Assembly (NCBI GenBank): GCA_946626395.1
Contig: CAMOUF010000207.1
Span: 1-33,259, forward strand
Origin: an uncultured Clostridia bacterium
Lineage (GTDB): Bacteria; Bacillota; Clostridia; Christensenellales; Aristaeellaceae
Length of the DNA: 33,259 nucleotides
Reading direction: 5' to 3'
The notes under the pieces are model-generated. The model was not told the DNA's origin. It searched no databases and saw nothing but the letters and a program-made list of their open reading frames with translations. Made by a program: the position numbers and the translations under genes. Shown here one piece after another: positions 8,321 to 15,888 of this stretch (position 1 is its first letter; each line of letters begins with the position of its first letter).

Positions 8321-9733
8321 ATGCGCAAAACGAAAATCGTGTGCACCATCGGCCCGGCCAGCGAATCCGAAGAAATCCTGGAAAGGATGATGCTGGCGGG
8401 CATGAACGTGGCCCGGATCAATTTTTCCCACGGCACCCATGAGGAGCACGCGGAAAAGATCCGCCGGATCAAGGCAGTGCGGGAGCGGCTGAACCTGCCC
8501 GTAGCCATCATGCTGGACACCAAGGGCCCCGAGTACCGCATCAAAACCTTCGCCAACCACAAGATCACCCTCCAGGAGGGCCAGGATTTCACCCTGCGGG
8601 TGGACGACGTGGAGGGCAACGAGGAGCAGGTGTCCGTTACCTACGCGGACCTGAACAAGGATTTGAAGCCCGGCAACCGGGTGCTGATCAATAACGGCCT
8701 GATCGCCATGGACGTGGATGAAATCGTGGGCCCCGAAATCCGGTGCAAGGTGGTGGTGGGCGGCGAGCTCAGCGACCGCAAGAGCATGTCCTTCCCCGGC
8801 AAGGTGCTCAATCAGGTGTACTTAAGCGAACAGGACAAGGCCGATTTGCTTTTCGGCATCCAGCACGACGTGGATTACGTGGCCTGCTCCTTCGTTTCCC
8901 GGAAGCAGGATCTGCTGGATCTGCGGGCCTTCATGGAGGCGAACGGGGCCAAGCACATCAGCCTCATCGCCAAGATCGAAAACCAGAGCGGCATCGACAA
9001 TATCGAGGAAATCTGCCAGGCCTGCGAGGGCATCATGATCGGCCGGGGCGACATGGGCGTGGAAATCCCCTATGAGGAGCTGCCCGCCGTGCAGAAGCAC
9101 CTGATCGACAAATGCCGCATCATCGGCAAGCGGGTGATCACCGCTACGGAAATGCTGGAATCCATGATCCACAACGCCCGCCCCACCCGCGCGGAAATTT
9201 CCGACGTGGCCAACGCCGTCTACGACGGCTCCAGCGCCATCATGCTCTCCGGTGAAACCGCCGCGGGCAAGTATCCCGTGGAGTCCGTTTCCGTGATGGC
9301 GAAAATCGCCGAGGCCACCGAAAAGAAAATCAATTATGCCCAGCGCTTCCGCACCGCCGAATTCATCACCCACAACACCGTGGACGCCATCTCCCACGCC
9401 ACCTGCGGCATGGCCATCGACATCGGGGCCAAGGCCATTGTGGTCTGCTCCCTGAGCGGCGGCACGGTGCGCATGATTTCCCGCTTCCGGGCCCCCATGG
9501 ACATCCTGGGCCTGACCACCAGCGAACACGCCATGCGCCGCCTGTCCCTGTCCTGGGGCGTCACCCCCGCTCTGGCGGACACCTATACCTCCACCGATGT
9601 GCTGTTCTACGTGGCCACCCAGAAGGCCAAGGAGCTGCTGCATCTCCAGCCCGGAGACAAGATCGTCATCACCGGCGGCCTGCCCAACGCCAAGTCCGGC
9701 AACACCAATCTGATCAAGGTGGAAACAATTTAA
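8321..9733 (+). CDS. pyk: Pyruvate kinase
   Basis: This 470-residue enzyme converts phosphoenolpyruvate and ADP to pyruvate and ATP, the last step of glycolysis. It has the N-terminal KIVCTIGPASES strand, the phosphate-binding NFSHG and MLDTKGPEYRIK elements, the active-site block with IAKIENQSGIDNIEEI and GRGDMGVEIP, and the MLSGETAAGKYP signature. The length matches the classical form without the extra C-terminal PEP-utiliser domain found in Bacillus. Usually the loop reads GPEIR; here it is GPEYR, a mild variation. ATG 8321 follows an AAAGGAG site by nine bases; an upstream in-frame ATG at 8282 lacks one. A repeat-built hairpin follows the stop codon. Confidence 0.97.
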   Translation: MRKTKIVCTIGPASESEEILERMMLAGMNVARINFSHGTHEEHAEKIRRIKAVRERLNLPVAIMLDTKGPEYRIKTFANHKITLQEGQDFTLRVDDVEGNEEQVSVTYADLNKDLKPGNRVLINNGLIAMDVDEIVGPEIRCKVVVGGELSDRKSMSFPGKVLNQVYLSEQDKADLLFGIQHDVDYVACSFVSRKQDLLDLRAFMEANGAKHISLIAKIENQSGIDNIEEICQACEGIMIGRGDMGVEIPYEELPAVQKHLIDKCRIIGKRVITATEMLESMIHNARPTRAEISDVANAVYDGSSAIMLSGETAAGKYPVESVSVMAKIAEATEKKINYAQRFRTAEFITHNTVDAISHATCGMAIDIGAKAIVVCSLSGGTVRMISRFRAPMDILGLTTSEHAMRRLSLSWGVTPALADTYTSTDVLFYVATQKAKELLHLQPGDKIVITGGLPNAKSGNTNLIKVETI

Positions 9734-9737
9734 AAAG

Positions 9738-9806
9738 TGAGGAGTTAGGAGAGAGGAGTGAGGAGTTGAAAGCTGCGCAAACAATCAACTTCTCATTCCC
9801 TCCTGA
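9738..9806. repeat. Imperfect inverted repeat made of GAGGAGT-like units
   Basis: Directly after the pyk stop, purine-rich units (GTGAGGAGTTAGGAG, then GGAGTGAGGAGTTG) run to 9768 and pair imperfectly with CAACTTCTCATTCCCTCCT at 9786-9804. It resembles the element at 25431-25591 in style. It may act as the pyk terminator, although no clear T tract follows. Confidence 0.5.
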
Positions 9807-9865
9807 TTGATTATTCACAGGCTGAAGGGCTATTCAGATAAAATTGTTAAAAATATGTCTGCGGG

Positions 9866-9893
9866 TTGACAATTTGTCAATCTGTGGTAAAAT
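9866..9893 (+). promoter_or_regulatory. Promoter with overlapping 7-1-7 operator for the metal-uptake operon
   Basis: TTGACAA-T-TTGTCAA at 9866-9880 is a perfect 7-1-7 inverted repeat. Its left arm supplies a consensus -35 (TTGACA, 9866-9871), and TAAAAT at 9888-9893 is the -10 after 16 bases. The 7-1-7 spacing is that of boxes bound by Fur-family repressors (Fur, Zur, PerR), although the bases differ from the best-known consensus. A zinc-responsive repressor would block RNA polymerase here. The regulator gene is not in the window. The first gene starts 31 bases downstream. Confidence 0.68.
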
Positions 9894-9923
9894 CACGGAA
9901 AAGAGAGAAAGGAGGGAACCGGC

Positions 9924-10217
9924 ATGGAGCGCAGAAGGATCGTGGCGTGGGTTTTGTTCGCGCTGATGGCGCTGATGCTGACGGTTTCCTCCGCCTATCT
10001 GGTGATGGCCGCGGGGCATTGCTGCGTGGGGCATCACTGCAAAACCTGCGATTGCGCCTCCCGGGCGGCGGCCGTGCTGTCGGGGTACGTGCTGTTTGCG
10101 GTCACGCTGCTGCTGCTGGCGTTTTCCGCCCGGAGGCGGCAGGCTTCCGTTCAGGAAACGGGGGCCCGGTTCGCGTGCGGCTCTCTGGTGCAGTGGAAGG
10201 TACAATTGAATAATTGA
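9924..10217 (+). CDS. Small His/Cys-rich membrane protein of the zinc operon
   Basis: This 97-residue protein has two predicted membrane helices (about residues 7-28 and 50-68) separated by a short loop with His32, Cys33, Cys34, His37, His38, Cys39, Cys42 and Cys44. With an Arg-rich N terminus inside, this loop would face outward, where it could bind zinc or another soft metal. It is the first gene of an operon leading into a ZnuABC-type transporter and starts after a strong GGAGGG site. Similar small proteins with a CxxC-containing loop are, as I recall, common beside metal transporters in Clostridia, but no function has been shown to my knowledge. The tail after residue 70 is polar and looks cytoplasmic. 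Metal binding is inferred from the motif. Confidence 0.75.
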   Translation: MERRRIVAWVLFALMALMLTVSSAYLVMAAGHCCVGHHCKTCDCASRAAAVLSGYVLFAVTLLLLAFSARRRQASVQETGARFACGSLVQWKVQLNN

Positions 10218-10230
10218 CGGCTTTTTGAAG

Positions 10231-10307
10231 CACAAGGTTTTTTGGACGTTTCACGGAAAGGGGCGGTCCGCCCTTTTTCGGGCGTTTTGAATTGCCTTGT
10301 GTTTTTT
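10231..10307 (+). terminator. Candidate terminator or attenuator before the metal-binding protein gene
   Basis: An outer stem CACAAGG (10231-10237) pairs with CCTTGTG (10295-10301), followed by six T bases. Inside it, AAAGGG pairs with CCCTTT around GCGGTCCG near 10257-10276, also followed by T bases. This could end part of the transcription from the upstream promoter and set the ratio of the first gene to the transporter. No sharp second promoter was seen before 10356. Confidence 0.5.
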
Positions 10308-10355
10308 GTATACATTCATATGGAATAATATGGAAAATCAAGGAGGAAGAAAAAA

Positions 10356-11318
10356 ATGAAAAAGCTGTGTATCGGTCTGCTGGTTCTGGCGCTGCTGCTG
10401 GCCCAGGCTTTGCCAGGCCCGGCCCTGGCAGAAGGAGAAAAGCTGAAAATCGTCGCCACCATTTTTCCCCTGTATGATTGGGTGCGGCAAATTGCGGGAG
10501 ACAGCGGAAATGTGGAGCTGACGCTGCTATTGGATACCGGGGCCGACCTGCATAATTTCCAGCCCACGGTGAAGGACATCGTCACCCTGTCCCAGTGCGA
10601 CCTATTTCTGTATGTAGGCGGGGAAAGCGACAGATGGGTGGACGACGTGCTGGAAACCGCCCGCAACGATCATCTCACCCGCCTGAGTATGCTGGACGCT
10701 TTGGGCGACCGGGTCAGGATCGAGGAGATCGTGGAGGGCATGGAGCATGAAGAAGAAGAGCACGGGGAAGAAGAGGAAGAAGAAGCCGACGAGCATGTGT
10801 GGCTGAGCCTGAAAAACGCTCAGGCGCTGGTGGCAAAAATTGCCGATACCCTGTGCGCGTTGGATGCCGCCCACGCCGACGCCTACCGGACCAACACCGC
10901 GGCCTATGAAGAAAAGCTGGCGGCCCTGGACAGGCGGTATCAGGAGGCGGTGAACGCCGCGGCCTTTGATACCCTGGTGTTCGGCGACCGGTTCGCCTTC
11001 CGGTATCTGATGGAGGATTACGGGCTTTCCTATTTCGCCGCCTTCTCCGGCTGCTCCGCGGAAACGGAAGCCAGCTTCCAGACCATCCTGTTCCTGGCAA
11101 ACAAGGTCAATGAATTGGGCCTCCGCGCCATCATGACCCTGGAAAGCCCCAAGACCCGCATCGCCGAAACGGTGCGGGACGCCACGGAAACGAAAAATCA
11201 AAAGCTGCTGAGCCTGAATTCCATGCAGTCCATCACCTCTGGAGACGTGGCGGCGGGGGCCAATTACCTGACCATCATGGAAGAAAACCTGCAGGTGCTG
11301 CGGGAAGCGCTGAACTAA
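10356..11318 (+). CDS. znuA: Metal ABC transporter substrate-binding protein, ZnuA type
   Basis: This 320-residue exported protein is the binding component of a zinc or manganese ABC transporter (cluster A-I). It has a signal peptide with likely cleavage after ALA (residue 25) and no lipobox Cys, which is unusual for a Gram-positive. The first ligand His66 lies in DLHNFQPT. An acidic, His-containing loop typical of zinc carriers spans 129-147, and DEHVWLS supplies His147. The usual third ligand motif, with a His before Asp-Ala-Phe, reads FGDRFAFRYL (209-218), with Gly210 where His is expected. A strong AAGGAGG site precedes the ATG. The ATPase and permease genes follow immediately. Zinc is favoured by the loop and neighbours but not proved. 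Confidence 0.88.
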   Translation: MKKLCIGLLVLALLLAQALPGPALAEGEKLKIVATIFPLYDWVRQIAGDSGNVELTLLLDTGADLHNFQPTVKDIVTLSQCDLFLYVGGESDRWVDDVLETARNDHLTRLSMLDALGDRVRIEEIVEGMEHEEEEHGEEEEEEADEHVWLSLKNAQALVAKIADTLCALDAAHADAYRTNTAAYEEKLAALDRRYQEAVNAAAFDTLVFGDRFAFRYLMEDYGLSYFAAFSGCSAETEASFQTILFLANKVNELGLRAIMTLESPKTRIAETVRDATETKNQKLLSLNSMQSITSGDVAAGANYLTIMEENLQVLREALN

Positions 11319-11331
11319 GGAGAAAAAAACA

Positions 11332-12045
11332 ATGGCACTGATCAACGTAAAGGATCTTTCCCTGGGTTACGACGGCCATGAAATACTGACCGGGCTGAAT
11401 TTTTCGGTGGAAGCGGGAAATTATCTGTGCATTGTGGGGGAAAACGGCTCGGGCAAATCCACCCTCATGAAAACCATGCTCAGCCTGCAGCGGCCCCTGT
11501 CCGGCAGCATCGCCTTCGGCGATGGCCTCAAGCCCAACGAAATCGGCTATCTGCCCCAGCAAACCGCCGTGCAGAAGGATTTCCCCGCCACGGTGTGGGA
11601 GATCGTGCGAAGCGGCTGCCAGGCCCGCATGGGCAGGCGCCCCTTTTACAGCAAGGAAGAAAAGCAGCTGGTCCGGGAAAACATGGAGAAAATGGGCATC
11701 ATGCCTTTTGCCAGGCGGTGCTACCGGGAATTGTCCGGGGGCCAGCAGCAGCGGGTGCTCCTGGCCCGGGCCCTGTGCGCCACCCGGAAGCTGCTGCTGC
11801 TGGATGAGCCCGTATCCGGCCTGGACCCCAAGGTGACAGCGGAAATGTATCAGCTGATCGAAAGCCTGAACCGGCAGGAGGGCGTGACCATCATCATGAT
11901 TTCCCACGACATTGCCGCCGCCGTGCGCTATGCTACCCACATCCTCCACGTGGGGCATCAGGTGTTTTTCGGCCCGGTGGAGGAATACGTCCACAGCCCC
12001 ATTGCCCGGCGGTTTCTGGACGCGGAAGGAGGGAAGCAGGCATGA
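11332..12045 (+). CDS. znuC: Metal ABC transporter ATP-binding protein
   Basis: This 237-residue cytoplasmic ATPase powers the transporter. The Walker A motif GENGSGKST covers residues 36-44, the Q-loop LPQQTAV follows at 74-80, the ABC signature LSGGQQQR is at 134-141, the Walker B LLLLDEP at 154-160, and the switch His appears in ISHDI. It best fits the zinc/manganese ZnuC/MntB branch, in line with the adjacent binding protein and permease. An AGGAG site lies 13 bases after the upstream stop region. Its last four bases overlap the permease start (ATGA), so the two are translationally coupled. Confidence 0.93.
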   Translation: MALINVKDLSLGYDGHEILTGLNFSVEAGNYLCIVGENGSGKSTLMKTMLSLQRPLSGSIAFGDGLKPNEIGYLPQQTAVQKDFPATVWEIVRSGCQARMGRRPFYSKEEKQLVRENMEKMGIMPFARRCYRELSGGQQQRVLLARALCATRKLLLLDEPVSGLDPKVTAEMYQLIESLNRQEGVTIIMISHDIAAAVRYATHILHVGHQVFFGPVEEYVHSPIARRFLDAEGGKQA

Positions 12046-12881
12046 ACAATCTTTCCCTGTATTTGAGCCTGCCCTATGTGCAGAACGCCCTGATCGTGGC
12101 GGTGCTGATTGCCCTGTGCTCCTCCCTGCTGGGGGTGACGCTGGTGCTGAAGCGGTTTTCCTTTATCGGCGACGGCCTGTCCCACGTGGCCTTTGGGGCC
12201 ATGGCTGTGGCCAGCGTGCTGCGGCTGACCAATCAAATGCTGCTGGCGCTGCCGCTGACGGTGCTGTGCGCCGTGCTGCTGCTGCGCACCGGGCAGAACA
12301 CGAAAATCAAGGGCGACGCCGCCGTGGCCATGATTTCCGTGGGCGCGCTGGCCCTGGGATATTTGCTGCTGAACAAATCCCCTTACCGCTCCGGCAACGT
12401 GTCCGCCGACGTATGCTCCTCCCTGTTCGGCTCCACCTCCATCATGACCTTGAAGCAGAACGAGGTGTGGCTGTGCGAGGGGCTGTCCGTGGCGGTGGTG
12501 ATCATCTTCATCCTGTTTTACCATAAAATTTTCGCCGTCACCTTTGACGAGGATTTTGCCAAGGCGGCAGGCACCCGGGCGGAGGCCTATAACCTGCTCA
12601 TCGCCGTGGTCATTGCCGTCATCATTGTGCTGGCCATGAACCTGGTGGGCTCCCTGCTGATTTCCGCCCTGATCATTTCCCCCGCCATGAGCGCCATGCG
12701 GCTGTTCCGCAGCTTCAAGGGCGTCACCCTTTGCTCGGCGGTGCTGTCGGTGACCTGCGCGGTTCTGGGCATTATGATTTCCATTGTGGCCGATACGCCG
12801 GTGGGCTCCACCATCGTGGCGGCGGATATGCTGGTGTTCCTGATCTGCTGGGGGCTGAGCCTGGCAGGCGTGAAGCTGTAA
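12042..12881 (+). CDS. znuB: Metal ABC transporter permease, ABC-3 type
   Basis: This 279-residue integral membrane protein has about eight hydrophobic segments and belongs to the ABC-3 permease family (ZnuB, AdcB, MntC-like). It starts inside the end of the ATPase gene by an ATGA overlap. Typical family stretches are SFIGDGLSHVAFGAMAVAS near residues 44-62, with its conserved GD-LSH-AF, and MNLVGSLLISALIISPAMSA in the C-terminal half, which forms the coupling region. It forms the membrane channel with the ATPase at 11332-12045. Together with the binding protein, this is a complete importer. Confidence 0.92.
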   Translation: MNNLSLYLSLPYVQNALIVAVLIALCSSLLGVTLVLKRFSFIGDGLSHVAFGAMAVASVLRLTNQMLLALPLTVLCAVLLLRTGQNTKIKGDAAVAMISVGALALGYLLLNKSPYRSGNVSADVCSSLFGSTSIMTLKQNEVWLCEGLSVAVVIIFILFYHKIFAVTFDEDFAKAAGTRAEAYNLLIAVVIAVIIVLAMNLVGSLLISALIISPAMSAMRLFRSFKGVTLCSAVLSVTCAVLGIMISIVADTPVGSTIVAADMLVFLICWGLSLAGVKL

Positions 12882-12898
12882 AAAGGAGAGAAAAGACA

Positions 12899-13633
12899 AT
12901 GAAGAAAAAAGGACTTTTGCTGGCGCTGCTGCTGATCGTCGCCCTGCTGTGCGCGGGCTGCGGAAACAACGAAAGCGCAGCCTCCGCCGGCGGCGAAAAA
13001 ACCGCCGCGGAGGTGCCCGTGGTGCTGAACCAGGCGGAATACCTGCTGTATCAGAACATCTTCTATAACAATTACGGCAGCCAGTACACCGGCCAGCCGG
13101 CGACCAAGAACGGCGTGTTCACCGTGCTCCAGGACGCCTATTCCAATGTGACCCGCTATTATGTGTGGGGCTTCCTGGACAACACCAGGTGCTGCGACTG
13201 GCAATGGGAAATCGTGCCCCGGGACACCAAGAACCTGCCCGCCCCCGGCTCTCTGGTCACGGTGAGCGGCGCGTTCATGGCGGATGAAAAGGCCCTGGAC
13301 GGCTACTGGATCGCCGACGCCCAAATTCAAACAGTGGTTTCCTTTACAGGGGAAAGCGCGGAACTGAACATGCGCACCATGAGCGATACCCTGGAGCGGG
13401 TGCAGGTGATCAATATTGCCAACAAGCCCGAATCCTTTGAAGGAAAAACCTTCACGGCGTACGGCCGCGTGGCGGGCCCCGGCGTTCTGGAAGATCCGTA
13501 TTACGACGGCTCCTGGCAGATCCTGTATCAGGGGCAGACCACCGCGTCCATGACCATCGGCACCATGATCAATCTGAGCGGTACGGTGGCCTCCGGCGCC
13601 TTGAACGCCACCACCGTGGCGCTTGCGCAATGA
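12899..13633 (+). CDS. Lipoprotein with a Cys-Cys pair, in the zinc operon
   Basis: This 244-residue protein has a signal peptide ending in the lipobox L-C-A-G-C, so Cys21 should be lipidated and anchor it outside the cell. Residues about 40-130 contain YVWGFLDNTRCCDWQWEIVP (Cys98-Cys99), followed by a Pro-Gly turn and a VTVSGAF strand, which suggests an OB-like barrel. A second similar barrel may occupy the C-terminal half (GKTFTAYGRV...MINLSGTV). The next gene repeats the first domain. It is 17 bases behind the permease with an AAGGAGAG site. The ATG at 12899 is chosen over an upstream in-frame start inside the permease gene because it has the signal peptide. An extracytoplasmic metal-handling role is an inference from context. 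Confidence 0.75.
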   Translation: MKKKGLLLALLLIVALLCAGCGNNESAASAGGEKTAAEVPVVLNQAEYLLYQNIFYNNYGSQYTGQPATKNGVFTVLQDAYSNVTRYYVWGFLDNTRCCDWQWEIVPRDTKNLPAPGSLVTVSGAFMADEKALDGYWIADAQIQTVVSFTGESAELNMRTMSDTLERVQVINIANKPESFEGKTFTAYGRVAGPGVLEDPYYDGSWQILYQGQTTASMTIGTMINLSGTVASGALNATTVALAQ

Positions 13634-13646
13634 GGAGGAAGGAAAA

Positions 13647-14066
13647 ATGAAACGAAAGCTCTTTTCTCTCCTTCTGGCCCTGCTTTTCGCAGTTTCCCCT
13701 TTGGCCGCTTTGGGCGAGGGCATGCCCCAGATTGATTTGGATTTAAGCGGCATGAGCAGCCTGATCGTTTTTTCCCAGGTAGCCGCCATGATGGAAGACC
13801 CCAGCCAGTATGAAGGCAAGGTGGTGCGGGTGTCCGGGTATTATGATTATATCGACGATCTGTATACCAATAACCTGTATCACCTGTGCATGATCGCCGA
13901 CGTGACCGCCTGCTGCGCCCAGGGCCTGGAATTCGTGCCCAAGGAAGGGGTGGAGCTGCCGGAACCCGGCTCCAATGTCACCGTCACGGGACGCTTTGAA
14001 ATCTATTATGAGGATCAGGATATGTACGTCCATTTAGTGGACGCGGATATCCTGTGCTCTGATTGA
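13647..14066 (+). CDS. Exported OB-like protein with a Cys-Cys pair
   Basis: This 139-residue protein has a signal peptide (about residues 1-22) and one small domain related to that of the preceding lipoprotein: DPSQYEGKVVRVSGYY, LCMIADVTACCAQGLEFVP (Cys89-Cys90), then LPEPGSNVTVTGRF and a final VDADI strand. The layout recalls the Cys-Cys-containing C-terminal region of DUF1980 / YcgQ-type proteins, as far as I can tell from memory. It follows the lipoprotein by 13 bases with a GAGGAAGG site and is the last gene of the operon. There is no lipobox, so it may be released or held by its partner. Metal binding is likely but not shown. Confidence 0.75.
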   Translation: MKRKLFSLLLALLFAVSPLAALGEGMPQIDLDLSGMSSLIVFSQVAAMMEDPSQYEGKVVRVSGYYDYIDDLYTNNLYHLCMIADVTACCAQGLEFVPKEGVELPEPGSNVTVTGRFEIYYEDQDMYVHLVDADILCSD

Positions 14067-14089
14067 CGCCCGACGCCGGAAAAGAAAAA

Positions 14090-14261
14090 GGCTCATTGCA
14101 AAAGTTAGTGGGGGAACCGCTCTTTGGAGCTGCTTCGCACGGCCTGCGCTGTGCTTGCCCATGCTCCTTTCACCATGCTATTCGGGTGAATTTGCGCCAG
14201 GCGTCCCTTCGGGCCGCCTGGCTATAAGAGAGGTTCCACTCACTAACTTTTGCTATGAACC
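14090..14261. repeat. Intergenic repeat with inverted ends, copy B
   Basis: This copy shares the end sequence GGCTCATTGCAAAAGTTAGTG with the other two, and its right end is the near-perfect complement (TATGAACC). The interior differs: the long central stem is opened, and the loop contains its own hairpins, for example GCCAGGC...GCCTGGC near 14197-14222. GAAAAA occurs directly outside both ends. On the minus strand the terminal stem is followed by TTTTTCTTTT, so it could also stop transcription from the SH3-protein side. It fills most of the 327-base gap between 14066 and 14394. Confidence 0.72.
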
Positions 14262-14290
14262 GAAAAACTAAACACGGCTTAGCAATATAA

Positions 14291-14340
14291 GGCTGCCATC
14301 CCTTCCGAAATCCATCCCAAGCGCCATCCATGCAGATGAT
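14291..14340 (-). pseudogene. Remnant of the 3' end of an SH3-protein paralogue
   Basis: On the minus strand this stretch (GGATGGCGCTTGGGATGG and what follows) matches, with one-base shifts, the part of the intact gene at 14394-15218 that encodes its final DGVWGWISGG. It lies just downstream of that gene and has no start or frame of its own. It looks like the tail of a lost tandem copy. The match is short, so chance similarity cannot be excluded. Confidence 0.45.
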
Positions 14341-14393
14341 TTTCCTTCTGATCCAGATGGATGATTCCTTCAGCAATCGGAAAAAGCCTCATG

Positions 14394-15218
14394 TCATTTG
14401 ACGCGGCACCGACCGCCGGAAATCCAACCCCAAACGCCATCTACATAAATGTAATACCAGGGCTTCGCGGTATTTCCGTATTTTACCTCATAGTAGGGAT
14501 ATTCTTCATAGGCGTTCACCCGCGCGACCATGACCGAATTCGTGTCGGCGTTCTGGCGTACGATGGACGCGTCAGCTGTTACTGTGATTTTTCCAAGGCT
14601 ATTGGAAGGATAAGGGCCAGGATTAGGACCAGGATTAGGTGAATAATCACGGCTGATAAAACCGCGGGCATACTGTCCATTCACTTTCGCCTCTACATAC
14701 CACCAATTTCCATAATACGTATATTTTCCGAGAATCCAGTAGGTGGACCCTCTTCTGATTGTTCCGAAGGAAGAGAACGCAAGATTGCTGGTCTTGGGAT
14801 TATCGGTGATATACATATCCTCTGTTGCAGTGCGCTCAATATAGCTGAATTGGCCGATGTAATCAACACCGCGGTTGATTGAATTGACTTTACTCTTCAC
14901 ACCGCTGACATATTCCAACGGGATATAACCGACTCTGACTCCCCCGTTGTTCGTTTCATAGCGTACCAGAAGCCATCCATTTTCATATCCAACCAGGTAT
15001 AATTCGTAATTTGTATTGCACTGGGCATTTCCGACCCGGTAAGCGCTCTTGCTGGGCGCAGTATAGACCGGACACAGACCGCAGCCGATACCGCTTGGGG
15101 CCTGGAAGAATTTGAAATCTACGACACTGTAGATGTCGTTCCTGTTGGTGTAGGCATATCCTGTGCTGGCCACGAGGAGCATCAGAATAGTCAAAAGAGC
15201 AGTCATCCGTTTCTTCAT
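14394..15218 (-). CDS. Exported SH3-repeat protein
   Basis: This 274-residue protein has a signal peptide (MKKRMTALLTILMLLVASTGYA). The first domain (about 40-110) contains CGLCPVYTAPS...YELYLVGYENGWLLVRYE...RVGYIP, a second (about 120-190) ends in QYARGFISRD, and after a Pro-Asn-Gly linker (PNPGPNPGPYP) a third unit ends in YVDGVWGWISGG. These read as bacterial SH3-like modules that bind cell-wall or surface material. There is no catalytic domain. A GGAGG site lies before the ATG. Base composition is more AT-rich than the metabolic genes on either side, and broken relatives lie both upstream (15264-15560) and downstream, suggesting an unstable accessory family. Confidence 0.8.
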   Translation of the reverse strand: MKKRMTALLTILMLLVASTGYAYTNRNDIYSVVDFKFFQAPSGIGCGLCPVYTAPSKSAYRVGNAQCNTNYELYLVGYENGWLLVRYETNNGGVRVGYIPLEYVSGVKSKVNSINRGVDYIGQFSYIERTATEDMYITDNPKTSNLAFSSFGTIRRGSTYWILGKYTYYGNWWYVEAKVNGQYARGFISRDYSPNPGPNPGPYPSNSLGKITVTADASIVRQNADTNSVMVARVNAYEEYPYYEVKYGNTAKPWYYIYVDGVWGWISGGRCRVK

Positions 15219-15263
15219 GGGAATACCTCCTTCATTTTTGTACCTTGTTACTGCAACCGCTTT

Positions 15264-15560
15264 TCAGTTGATACCAACATGATCATACCGAACCAGCAGC
15301 CAACCGCTGCCCCGTCTCAATCCACCGATGCACATATCATGGTTCCTGGCTACAGATGCTTTTCCATTCGCCGCGCGATCGGCGGATGTACCCGGCGCGG
15401 TGTAACACAGGGCACTTGCCGCAGCCGATTCCGTATTGGCAGCGGGGGAACGGAAAAGTCGATCAAGTTGCATAGCGGTGAACATGCCAGCGCGGGCATC
15501 GTGAGCGCCATCAGCAGAACAGCCAACAGAACGCAGATGAATTCCCTTGTCTTTTGTCAT
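15264..15560 (-). pseudogene. Frameshifted N-terminal part of an SH3-protein paralogue
   Basis: This starts at ATG 15560 with an intact AAAGGAGA site, then uses different frames in turn. A signal peptide core (FICVLLAVLLMALTMPALA) continues into NLIDFSV in one frame. GIGCGKCPV follows in another, and YTAPGTSADRA...GSGWLLVRYD in a third. Each piece matches the corresponding region of the intact gene at 14394-15218 (VVDFKF, GIGCGLCPV, YTAPSKSAYR, ENGWLLVRYE). The C-terminal two thirds are missing. It is therefore a decayed, truncated copy with at least two frameshifts, lying 45 bases upstream of the intact gene. Confidence 0.75.
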
Positions 15561-15888
15561 TCTCCTTTTTTTATTATGGCTTCCATTTCTATTCCAGTGT
15601 TTTCTTCGACAGCGATTTTCCTTCGTGCAGCGCTTGTTTATCCGATTCATGTGACGAATGCCTGTCAGAAGCTGAATCATCAATCGTATTCTTTTTATAA
15701 TATAGCACAAATCAATTGAAAAGTCTACTTTTTATGTTGTGATTTGCAAGAAAAAATCCTTTTCTTACTGTCCAAAATCGTTCCCATATAAGAAAGTCAG
15801 GCAAAAAGCAAAGGAAAAGAAAACGGAAGATCACAGCTGATCCGATTTTGTTGCGCTTCTTCCGTCAGGTTTTCCATGCCTGGCATGA
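15561..15888. other. AT-rich intergenic region without a gene
   Basis: No credible gene is seen here. On the minus strand TTTTCA (15722-15717) and TATAAA (15699-15694), 17 bases apart, could be the old promoter of the broken gene and the intact SH3 gene behind it. The rest is AT-rich with no clear structure. Confidence 0.4.
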
